Below, piece by piece: positions 23,905 through 34,585 of a DNA stretch of 64,000 bases (positions within the stretch are counted from its first letter, which is position 1; every line of letters starts with the position of its first letter). This DNA comes from Desmodesmus armatus (lineage: Eukaryota; Chlorophyta; Chlorophyceae; Sphaeropleales; Scenedesmaceae). The DNA lies in contig VIIQ02000072.1 of assembly GCA_007449985.2 (NCBI GenBank), forward strand, positions 310,001 through 374,000. The letters are read 5' to 3'. The notes under the pieces were generated by a model that was given only the letters and a program-made list of their open reading frames with translations, searched no databases and was not told where the DNA came from. The translations under genes were made by a program, and so were the position numbers.

Positions 23905-26900
23905 ATGTCGGACAGCAGGCCAGCGGCACAGCAGGGGTACCCCGCAGCTGCCCCTGCCCAGCAGAGGCTGCTGTACATGCTTTCGCAGCACCTTGCACCT
24001 CAGAATCAAGGCGTGCAGTTGCAGGGGCAGCACTTCACCCCTTCAGCCCTGGGGCTCCAAAACACGCAGCAGGCCAGCACAGCACTCGACCAGCTAACAA
24101 CAGGCGGTATGCTTGCTGCCTGTGGCAACCTGGCAGGCCTCCTGAACGCAGCCTCTTTGAACGTAGCAGCATCCAGCAGCCCTTCTTTGGCCCATAACAA
24201 CGCAGCAGCAGTGTTCTCAATCACCCCCCTGGTGGGTGTTGGCCTCAACAATGGCAGTGCATCAGTGCAGCCAGCAGCAGCAGAGGGCCCCAGCAGCGCT
24301 GCACCAGTAATTGCAGGAGGACAAGACTTGGCAGCACTCCTGCAGCATGCAGCAGCCCCTCAGGCGGGCAGCTTGCATGCAGCAGCTGGCCTCCTGGCTG
24401 CTGCACAGACAGGGGCCACGCCGCACGGCCATGACAGCAGCGGCACAGCCCTCACAGTTGGAGCACCGCAGCACCAGCATGCTTCCAGCAGCATGTCTGC
24501 AGCTGCTGCAGGGCCTGTTGCTGCTGTCCATGGCTCCTCTGGGAGCCCTGCTGGCTTGGCAGGGCCCACCTTTGCTGCTGGCATGTTCATGCGGGAGCTG
24601 GCCGGCTGCAGCACCCAACAAGCAGCATCGCCACAAGCACTTGCTGCAGCAGCTGCTGCAGCAGCTGGCGCTCACAGCAATCCCCTGTTCGACACGTCCA
24701 GCCACTTTACGGCAGGCATAGCTTTAGATGCCTCCGCCGGACTGGCCAGCACAGCAGCCCCTGCAGCAGCTGCAGCAGGCCCTGACGCAGCAGCGGCAGC
24801 GGCAGGGAGCCTGAATGCCTACAGCGGAGCCGCTGCTGCTGCTGCTGCTGCTGATGGCAGTGGTGCTGTAGGCAGCATGGGCGCCGTTGCTGCAGCAGCA
24901 GCAGCAGCAGCAGCAGCCTCCTTCAGTGGTGTTGCTGCTCGGGACTTGGAGCGCTGCCCCACAGACCTGGTCCCTGTGGTGTGTGGGCAGCTGCACGGCT
25001 GGTACAGCAGTAGCAAGGACAAGATCCTGCTGCTGCAGCAGTACAGCGCAGCGGACCAGCAGCAGCAGCTGCAGCCCATGCAGACGCGCGCACCTCCTGC
25101 TGCAGCGCTGGCATCTGCCTGGGTGACTCGGCCAGGTAAACAGGGACAGCACAGGGCCAGTGTGGGGAATGCGTATGCACTCAAGCATACAGCACTGGAT
25201 GTGGCTTTGGTACTAGACGACGGGGCCTGGTGTCATTATGCTCGGCACACATGTACGTTGAGTGTTACCCGTAAACTTGATGCCAGCATGACGATGACGG
25301 CAGCGTACGCTATGCATACTTGTTCTTGTGGGGGGCACTCCCGTGTCTTGCGGTACTGGCACGGCAAGAAGAACGGATTGCATCAGCCGCACTGCCATTA
25401 CTGCTGCCACCACCCCCCCCTAGCGCATCGCTGCCAGCCAGCCAACATGTTCCTCACAAAGCAAGCCTCTTGAACAATACATCCTGCTCACGTTGCCGCC
25501 CACTGTGCTGCCTCCACCCTTTCCCTCCTTCCATGCTCTTCCCTGCACAGGTTTTGTGAAGCTGGCTGGTCCCAGGTTCACACAGAAGCACAGTGCAGAC
25601 GCAGCCATCAACTTGCTGGAGCCAGACGGCAGCAAGGGAGTCACACTGATGGCCATGTTCAGGCGGCAGCGCAGGATACAGGACAAGCAGCAGCAGCAGC
25701 AGCAGCCGCAGCAACCGCGTGCAGCCCCAACGCGCTGGAGCAAGCAGCTGCCGCCGCCACAGGAGACATACCAGCTCCAGCATCGGCTGCAGCAGCAGCT
25801 CGGCGAGGGGGAGGGGTCAGATCTGCTGCTGCAGCAGCAGGCCGTCAGCAGCTCTGAGGGGCTGTCAGGGGTGGAGCCAGCAGCCAGCATGGACTGCCCC
25901 TCTGCTGATGCTGCTTATGCTGGGGAGGGACCACCGGGTGACCCAGGCCATGCTGTGTATGCTGCCGCTGCTGCTGCTGCTGAGGTTGCAGCACCTGTGC
26001 TGCCTAGTGCTGCAGTGTCTGGGGCTGTTGGTGATGCTGGTGCTGCTGGCATAGCAGCTGCTGCTGCTGCTGTTGGTAGGGCCGCTGCACTGCACAGCAG
26101 CAGCCAGCAGCTGTGGCGTGCTGCCGGCAGCGTCCAGCAGCAGCACAGCGCCAGCATGGATTTGTCAGCAGACGTGGCTATGGTGGTGTGCGGCCCAGTG
26201 AAGGGCTGGTACAGCAACAGCATGGACAAGGTTTTGCTGCAGGAGCAGCCAGGCATGCAGTACTACAGCCAGCAGTACCAGCAGCAGCAGCAGCAGGGTG
26301 TGCTGGGGCAGGAGGTAGTGCTGCAAGGATACCCCAATCCTGCAGCTGCTCCTGAGTCTGCCTGGCTGAGCAGGAAGTCCTTCATGCGGCTAGCTGGGCC
26401 GCAGTACTGCAAGAATGACAGCAGCAGGGCCATCAAGATGCTGCTGCCTGACGGCGCGCTGGGCACCACCATGGCCACATACTTCAAGAACAGGCAGGAC
26501 CACCTAGCCGCGCTGCGGCACCTTGCCGAGCGCCAGCAGCGGCAGCAGCAGCAGCAGCTTGCTGAGCAGCTGGAGCAGCACGAGCGGGAGCAGCAGCAGG
26601 CTGCGGCAGCGGCGGCAGGGGGTGCGGTTCCCACCAGTAGCGGCCGCAGGTCTGGCCGGCTGCTTGCTGTGCAGCAGTATGACGGCACGAGGCGGTCCTC
26701 CACTCCCTCTGCTGCTGCCATGGCTGCTGGCAGCGACCTCGGCACGGCATCCGTGACGGGGTCGGTTGCAGAGCAGACGGACTCTGCATGCAGCAGTCCT
26801 GTACGTGCAGCAGCAGCAGGGGCTGAAGCTGCTGCAGCTGCTGAAGCTGGTGCTGCTAACCTGGCTGCTCAGGGGGCTGCATTGGGGGTGCAGGGTGCGC

Positions 26901-29900
26901 TTGTGCCGGTAGTGTGTGGCGCTGTTCTGGGATGGTACTGCAGTCTGCGGGACCAGGTCCTCCCACAGCAACAACCCCACCAGCAGCAGCAGCAGGCGGG
27001 TCCGCTTGCGGCAGCGTCTGCCGCTGAGTGGGTCAGCAAGACAGCTTTCATGAAGCTGGCTGCAGTGCAGTTTTGGAAGTGTGACAGCAACAAGGCTATA
27101 AAGCTGGTGTCACCGGACGGCACCCTGGGCTCCACCCTGGGGACCTTCATCAAGCACGAGCGCAGGCGCATGTGGGAGCAACAGCAGCAGCTGCAGCCGC
27201 AGGAACATGTGGGGGCGGAGGGCGCAGCTGTCGAGCAGCAGCACCTTCTCCAGCAGCAGCAGCAGCCACAGCAGCTGGCACAGTCGGCAGACGCGCTGCT
27301 GCAAGCAAACCCTGAGCAGCTGCTGCAATTGCAGATGCAGCAGCAGCAGCAGCAGGGGCGCAAGCAGCAGGGCAGCGCTGCAGCAGGCAGTGCCGAGAGG
27401 CGGCGGGCGGCATCACGCTTTGCACAGCAACAGCAGCTCGACTCCGCCGGCATGCAGACACCCACTGCCTCAGGGTTCACTGCCACAGAGGACGACTGCA
27501 CAGAGGACCCTGACTATTCCGAGGAGCCCTCGCCTGCCGCTGCTGCTGCAGGCAGCAGCAAGCCTGGCCGCCGGCACAGGGGCATGCACCAGGACGCCTC
27601 AACAGCAGCAGGGGCATGCTCCACAGATGAGGCCAGTCCTCAGCACAGCCCCCAGCCACACCAGCGCGCTGTGCCCATCATGTGCGGCACTGCATTCGGG
27701 TACTACAGCAGCAGCAGGGATGAGGTGCTCATGCTGCTCAGGAAGCACCAGCACAAGGGCTGGACGGCCGCCAGGTTTCTGCCAGACCCTAAAACCCTAC
27801 CCGGGTCTTACTGGGTCACGAAACTCGCGTTCAAAAAGCTCGGGGGCATGCAGCACCAGCACGACGTCCTCAAGGCCATAAAGCTGCTACAGCCAGATGG
27901 CAGCCTGGGGGTCACCCTGGCTACCTTCCTCAAGCATGAGAAGCTGCAGCGGGAGCACCAGGAGGGAATGTCCCCTGTCCTGGAGGGCCGCCGCCGCTCG
28001 AAGCAGCCGCGCCGGGACAGCAACGCCAACAACAGCGGCGCAGTGGCCGCTGCTGCTGCTGCTGGCGGCGGCGGCGGCAGCAACAGCCTCACCACGCCGG
28101 AGCAGTCGCCGGCGTCGGTAGCGCCTGCGCCGCCGCCTGCTAAGAAGCAGTGCAGGCGGAAGGTCGGCGGCAGCGGCGGCGCAGCAACTGCTGCAAAGAT
28201 GGCGGCACAGGCGGCAGCGCACCGGCGGGCACTAGCAAAGATCGCCGCACTGGTGGCAGCAGCAGAGGCTGCCGAGCTAGCTGCTGGTGACGATGATGGG
28301 TTTGGGTTTGGGGTTGAGGAGGGCAGCGATGCGGCAGCTGGCGCAGCTGCTGCTGCTGCTGCTGATGCGGGCGCGGGTGCTGCTGCTGAGCTGCAGGAGG
28401 GAGCCATCCACAACCCAACAGGCACAGGTGCAGCAGCACCAGCAGCAGGTGCAGCAGAGGCAGCTGGTGCAGCAGCAGTGGTCAGTGATGAGGCAGGAGC
28501 CACCCCACCCCCAGCCAGCGGGCCGGCCCTCTCAGACCTCAGCGCAGCAACAAATGCCAGCGAGCTGGAGCACACAGCAGCGGCCGCAGACGCCGTTACA
28601 GCAGAGGCAATGGCCGCTGCTGCTGCTGGTGCCGTGGATACAGTGCCAGCAGCAGCAACGCCGCCGCCGCTGCTGCTGCTGCCGCCAGCCGCAGGTGCTT
28701 GGTTGTATGCTGGTGTCAATGCAGATGCTGCCGGATTTGTTTCTGCAGCAGAGGCCTCAGAAGACGAGCACTGGGAGGAGGATGTGGTGTCAGTGGCCTG
28801 CGGATCCGTGCGTGGCTGGTACAGCAGCAGCAGAGACATGATCCTGCCGCAGCAGCAGCAAGACGCAGCAGAGGGCTCCGACTCTGAGAGCGACCCTGTA
28901 GAGCAGCAGCAGCTGGTTGCATCGGCACCGGAATCCAGCTGGGTCACGAAGCAGACGTTCAAGAAGCTTGGGGGCATGCAGCACCAGCACGATGCTTTGA
29001 AGGCTGTCAAGCTGCTGCAGCCGGATGGCAGCCTGGGGGTAACGCTGGCAACGTTTCTGAAGCACTCCAAACTGCAGCGGCAGCGGAGGAAGCAGGAGCG
29101 GCGGGAGGCGCGGCGGCAGGGGCAGCAGGCACGGCTCGCTGCCTTCCTTGCTGCTGTGGAGGCAGCGACAGCAGTAGCGGCGGCAGGAGCGGCAGCGGGT
29201 GAGGGGTGCTCGCCTGAGGGAGGCCCTGTTGCCGCTGCTGCTGCCAGTGCTGAGGCAGCAGCAGCTGGGCAGGCTGAGACGGCAGCAGCAGCAGCTGCTG
29301 CTGATGCAGTGCCAGGAGATGGTCAGTGGCCATGCACGTCGGCAGCAGCAGGGCAGGACATGGGTGTTGATGCTGCTGCTGCTGGTGGTGGTGCGGTCAG
29401 CATTCTGCAGGCTGGCGGTTGGCCCCTTGCCAGCATTGAGCAAGGGGCAGGGATGCAGGAGGCCGGTGGCTGCAGTGCTGCTGAGGGCCAGCAGCAGGGT
29501 GTGGCAGCAGCAGCTGCTGCTGCTGCTGCTGCTGGGGATGGCAGCGCTGAGTATGTGCTAGCAGCAGATGCTGTCATGCAGCTTGATGCAGCAGCAGCGG
29601 AAGCCCTCATGCAGCTCTACAGCACTGCTGAGCTGCTGCCTGCTGCTGCAAAGGGCGGGGTGGGGGTGGGGTGGGAGCAGCACGCTGTTGCAGGGGAGGT
29701 GGTTGAAGCGGCACTGGCAGCGGCAGCTGATGCTGGTGCTGACATTGCCTTGGGTGCTGCTCAGCCTGCTGCTACTGCTGCTGCTGCTGACCTTTCCCAG
29801 GCTGCTGTGCAGGATGCAGCTCTGCTATCAGCTGCTGCTGCGGCGGGTGTAGACGCTGCTGCGGCAGGTGCAAGCATATCGGATGCTGATGCCGTTGCAG

Positions 29901-30523
29901 CAGGCCAGCTGGTTGCTGCTGCTGCAGCAGCAGAAGCAGCAGCAGAGGATGTGTCAGCTCCAGTAGGCATGGTGCAGCGGGTCGACAGCAGCTGGGCCGA
30001 TGTGGCTCCTGCTGCTGGTGATGATGTGGCGGCCTGTCAATCTGTGGCAGCAGCAGCCGCCATTGCTGCCGCTGCTCTTGCTGCTGCCGAGGCTGCTGCT
30101 GCTGCTGTTGGGGACAGCGGTCCAGGCGCTGATGATAACGTAGAGGATCAGAACCCGGCAGCTGCGGGTGTTGCTGCGAATGATGGTGTTATGTTGGCAA
30201 GCAGCAGCAAGAAGCGCGCTGCTGCGGGAGGGCAGCAGCAGCAGGGCAACTGCAGCGACGACTGCAACAAGAGACGGAAGCTGCACTGCCATGCAGCTGG
30301 GGGCGACGCTGCTACACTGGCGGCAGCAGCAGCGGTACCGGCAGCAGCGGCAGTGGTGGGTGGGCCAAGGGAGGGCGCCGGCGGCAGTGGGTGTCAGCAG
30401 CAGCAAGTGCAGGTGGCGGTGGGTGCTGCTGCTGATGTGCCGCTTGTGAAGGGTGTGGCAGGTGCAGCTGCTGGGACGGGGAGGGGGAGCAGCGGCAGCA
30501 GCTGTGATCTGGCGGGGATGTGA
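23905..30523 (+). CDS. Gln/Ala-rich protein with five SAND-like domains
   Basis: Two exons, 23905-25135 and 25551-30523, join in phase 1 to encode 2,067 residues. Five copies of one module lie at about 24964-25672 (split by the intron), 26168-26500, 26899-27165, 27667-27950 and 28780-29075. Each has a first half with V-x-CG followed by GWYSSS-type residues and an I/V-L, then a variable insert that is usually Gln-rich. The second half has W(V/L)(T/S) then F-x-(K/R)L(A/G)G, (A/V)(I/V)K, a DG pair and a L-x-x-F(L/I)KH end. The order resembles the SAND DNA-binding fold and the SAND-like VARL domain of volvocine RegA-related proteins. That link is from memory and untested. The second half of this protein is extremely Ala-rich, with a basic cluster SSKKRAA near 30210 that could be a nuclear localisation signal. 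The same module occurs twice in the adjacent SNF2 tail. It is likely a nuclear DNA-binding or chromatin protein. Confidence 0.8.
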
Positions 30524-32433
30524 GATGGTGTGATGGCGTGAGAGGGAGGGTGTGGCGGGTTTTGCACCCGTCCAGGGCTGACTGATTGACTGATTGTATG
30601 CTTATGGCTGGACTTGGCGTGCCGGCTTTTCTGTACCTCCTGTGCACAAATGCTGCTGAGACGCAGCGCCAGTGTGCACATATGCTGCTTGCTTGCACTT
30701 GGGTGCCTGTGCCACAGGCACATGACGCAGTGTGCCATGTCGCACCATGTGCTTTTGCTTGCATGGCAAGGACGTGGTGGGCACCATATGCCCTTGTGTG
30801 TGTGTGTGATCGTTCTGACTGGTACTGACTGACTGGTACTGACTGACAACACAGCTGCCCAACGGCAGCTGACTGACTGATGGGTGTACATGTGACCCCT
30901 CACTGTTGGGAACAACACCTCTTCTACCTGTGACCCCTCCTTTTTGTGTGCTGCTGTGGGTGTGGTGCTTGGCGCCACATACTCACCTAGCTGCCATTTT
31001 TGCTTCGTGTGCTGGTCTGATCTGATCTGGCTCTTGGAATCGGGGTGGTCTGGTGGAACGCTGGCAGTGTGTTGAGCGGTGCAAGGCGTGCCCAAGGGAT
31101 TAGTAACCCTGGTGGTGCGGTTGAGCTGGCAGCTGATGCAGTGTGTAAGGCACTGAGACACTCGCAGTGTGTGCTGCCAGCTTGCGCGTGAGATGCACAG
31201 CACTGTACCAGTCCAGGAGGTCAGCTGGATGTTGATGCCGGGCGCTGCGTTTTGGCACTTGCACTGGCCAGCTTTTCAACACCCTCCCCTTTCATGGTGT
31301 ACGGTGAGAGGGACCTAGTGAGACTGGTTTTGTCATGTTGCATGACTGATGGCGCCTTGCTTACCAGGGCCCCCATGTTTTGGCTGTAAGGCTCGTGCTG
31401 GGGCGTCGTATGCATGTATGTGTGAGTGAGGAAGGAAAGGCCAGGCCCCATAGTCCCTGGGGCTGGTGTACCATGGATACTGATGCATGCATGCGTGTGT
31501 ATCGCTTGTGGGATAAGTAGTGCCTTGCCGACAGGGCACAGGCACATATGTCTCAGAGGGTAATGTGTGCTATCAAGACAAGAGGTCCTGAGGACCTCGC
31601 CTGTGGTGGGCTGCAGATCATCTGCATCTACTGGGATGTCACAGCACAGCATAGCACGGGGGGTGACTCACGCTTTGATGCTGGGACAGCTGCTTTGCTA
31701 TTGTTTGTCTAGCAACTGACGAGTGCGTGCACGTGCATGGCAAGACTGTCCATCACTAATGTAATGCTTGCGCTGGCATGAGGCATGTTCATGCTGAGGG
31801 CTGGGCCGCTTGAGGGCTTGCAACCTCCGTCTGGGAGAGTCAATTGTCGGAACAAGGTCCCAGAGTGCTACTGAATGCTGTGGGCGCTGTGCCTGCAGTC
31901 GAGACTCTGCAGAGCAGCTGACTGCCTTCTCTGACGGTGACAGACCTTGACAGCGCTGTGAAAAGTGAAGGGGGGCCAACTTCAACCGACCAACCCGCCC
32001 AACAAGCTGCCATGGCGATCAAGTTACCCTAGCACATACAGTGCACATTGAGACCAGTACCAGAACCACTCCTGCAGAAACACCACACCCGCTTCAGATT
32101 GTTAAGCTGGACAAGCACTGCGCCCTGGTCTGTGCTGATGCATCATGCACCATGCACAGGTGCGCAAACCGTTCATGCCCCTTCAGCACCGCAACAGCCA
32201 GCCACTCCAGCAGCAATGCTGCCTTGGGTCACAGGACACCCTACACACAGGAGACCCCCCACAACACACAGCAACAAGGCTGTAGCTGGCAGTTGACAAA
32301 GGCGGTAACATCGGCATATATGCCGTCTGTGCAAAACGCGCTTGGAATTTCAACAGCTGCTGCTGCTGTTTCCGGAGCTGCTCCCGCTGCTGCAGCTGCT
32401 GCCTGCGCATGCTGTGTTGGTCGCATGGTGTGC
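30524..32433. other. Intergenic between convergent genes
   Basis: This holds the 3' UTRs of the plus-strand SAND-repeat gene and the minus-strand QCR7 gene. TGTAA at 31144-31148 could end the former. Short tandem tracts of GACT near 30820-30880 and mixed open frames are present, but no recognisable gene. Confidence 0.5.
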
Positions 32434-34585
32434 TTATGGGATGGTGCGCTGATAGGGTGCTCCTGTGCCCAGCTGAGCCCGCTCCTGCCTCTCAGCCTTC
32501 ACTTCCTCAATTGTGTCCTGCAGCAGGAGTGAAAGGTGTGGACAGCGACATAAGGGAATCAAGCAGGCGGGCGGGCGGGCGGGCACACAGACACAGACAG
32601 ATCAGACATGCAGACGGCCAGCACGCAAGAGGGAGGACAAACAAGCAGACCCCAGGGGCACGGAAACAAGGGCTGCTGCAGCCTTATGGATCCGCACGCC
32701 AAACCGGCGCACCCGACACACCCACCGACCCCAAAACCCCAGTGTCCCAGCCCTGGCGTACCCTGAGGTAGTGGTTGAAGGGTGTCTGCTTCTCCTGCAG
32801 CTCCTTGGGCAGGAATGTTCCCTTGAGGCTGAGGTCCATGGCGCGCTTCAGCCGGGCGTTGCGGTCAACAACCTCCTGGGAGGGGAGCCGGCGCAGCGCC
32901 TCAGCAACATCCTGGTGACATAGCAGGGGACAGGCAATGGGGCAAGGGGAGTACAGACGTTATTGTGAGGCCCGCGTTCAGATTGTGCACATTGTGCAGT
33001 CAAACAGTACGGTTGCGGTCGACCACCTCCGGGGAGGGGAGGCGGCGCAGCACCTCAGCAACATCCTGTGACACAGCTGGAGAAAGAAGGGCGGAGGAGG
33101 GGGGACATACACTTTGTTGGCTATAATTTTCGGTCAACCACCTCCTGGGGGGAGAGGCGCCGCAACGCCTCAGCAACATCCTGTTGACACAGCAGGGGCA
33201 AGAGGGAGGGGGGAGGTGATGGGGCGCGCGGGGGGGGGGGGGGTGCAAGCGTTTTGCTACAAACAGTAAGGCCCTCCTGATCTAGGTAGGATACATCACA
33301 CAGCGCCTCAGCAACATCCTGTGACGGCAGCAGGGGAAAGAGGGCGGAGGAAGGGGGGATGATGGGGGGGGGGGGGTACACATGTTTTGGAACATACGAT
33401 GTAGCACGGTGTCTGCTCCCATAATACCTGCTGCATGTGCCTGTGCATCTGCGATTGCGGCCGAGTCGCAGCTGCTGCACCTCAAAAGCCCTTGGCCGAC
33501 TGCAGCAGTCCCCCACCCCAGGGATGCACAGCAGCACCCCACGCACACCATGTATTCCATGTGCTCAACACCCTCCCACCCGGCTGCCCTAATGCTCCCT
33601 GTGCCCCTGCTGCGTCCACCTCGATACTCAAACGCCACGCCTTCTTACCAAGCCAGTCAATCAGGCCGGCCCCGCGCTAACTGCTTTCAGAGCCACAGGA
33701 GGGTGCCAGAGTGCATCTGCTGCTGTCTCCTGGTCTTTGACCTATAATGGGGTCATGCAGGTCACTTCACCCCACATGCCCCCTGCTCCTGACTGCTGTT
33801 GCTGCTGCTGCGTGTACTGCTATTGCGGCGATTGCGACTGTTGTCACTGCTCGTGCTGCACCAGCTGCTACTGCTGCTGCTGCTGCTGCTGCAATTTCCA
33901 AAAATAGTGAGTGAGGGTGTGTGAGGTGAGGCCAATGTGTCTCACCAGGTCCATCATTGGGTCATACAGGTCACTACACCCCACATACCCCCCTGCTGCT
34001 GACTGCTGTTATTTACGATGTGTCATTTTCCGAAACAAGAGCGAGTGAGAGTGTGTGAGGTGTCTCACCAGGTCCATCATTGGGTCGTACAGGTCATCGT
34101 AGCGCAGGCCATACTTCTTGAGGTGCACTGCCAGCTGGGCCTGGTAGCGACCTGCATACCACTCAACCATGGGCCGGAATAGCCGCGTAAGGGCCGCCTG
34201 CAGCAGCAGCAACAGCAGCAGCAGCAGGAAGTCCACGTGCAGGTTCAGGCTGAGGGCAGAATGGCTCTGCTGGTGTCGGGCACTGAGGGGTACGGCCGAT
34301 GTGGCCCTGTGAGAGTGCTGCAGCTGCAGCTCTCAAAGGCAGGTGCTGCTGCTTGCACGAATCAGCCCTAATCTGCCTGCGGAATTGCGGTAACTTGCAT
34401 GCAAGTGTGCGCCCTGTTCGGTAGCAGCACCGTGATCACATGGGGATGCAGTTGCTCTGCTGGACGTCCACTGTCTCTGCTAGATGTTGTGGCAAACATT
34501 CAGGCAGTCAACCACTCCTGGTTGCATCTCAATACTGCTAGATCTGACCACTTGAGGTGCTTGCCACCCAAAACCTACTTACCAT
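32434..34585 (-). CDS. QCR7: Cytochrome b-c1 complex subunit 7 (14-kDa subunit of mitochondrial complex III)
   Basis: Exons 34585-34583, 34197-34069, 32911-32762 and 32517-32434 encode 121 residues, matching the roughly 122 of plant homologues. The first coding exon is the ATG alone, followed directly by GTAAGT. Family landmarks in order are KKYGLRYDDLYDPM, DVAEALRRLPSQEVVDRN, RLKRAMDLSLKG, FLPKELQEKQTPF, Y-L-R and the C-terminal APYQRTIP. The protein is a matrix-side stabilising subunit of ubiquinol-cytochrome c reductase with no cofactor of its own. Introns are 385, 1,157 and 244 bp. The long second intron contains several partial copies of the exon 2 end and the exon 3 start, listed separately. 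The functional copies are chosen because only they give an uninterrupted, full-length family match. Confidence 0.95.
33008..33318 (-). repeat. Three intronic decoy copies of the acceptor and 5' end of QCR7 exon 3
   Basis: Entry points 33318, 33180 and 33065 each follow an AG acceptor and read GATGTTGCTGAGG, as does the true exon at 32911. They encode DVAEAL then divergence, DVAEALRRLSPQEVVDRK then stop, and DVAEVLRRLPSPEVVDRN then stop. Spacing is 138, 115 and 154 bp. A CTG-rich polypyrimidine stretch precedes each, and poly-G (plus strand) occurs between some. Splicing into the second or third would give a truncated protein. Confidence 0.9.
33741..33985 (-). repeat. Intronic copies of the QCR7 exon 2 3' end and donor
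   Basis: A copy ending at 33946 repeats the last part of exon 2 (encoding DLYDPMMDL) with its GTGAGACA donor, 123 bp from the real donor at 34069. A third, more decayed copy without a clear donor lies near 33741-33770. The flanking sequence (ACCCCACATACCCC, GACTGCTGTT) is repeated too, so the unit is a tandem array rather than isolated exon debris. Confidence 0.8.

Noticed and set aside
27808..29070. 420-codon minus-strand open frame opposite the SAND-repeat gene
   Set aside because: Mirror of the repeat-rich coding strand; the plus-strand frame has five matching domain copies and the minus frame has none.
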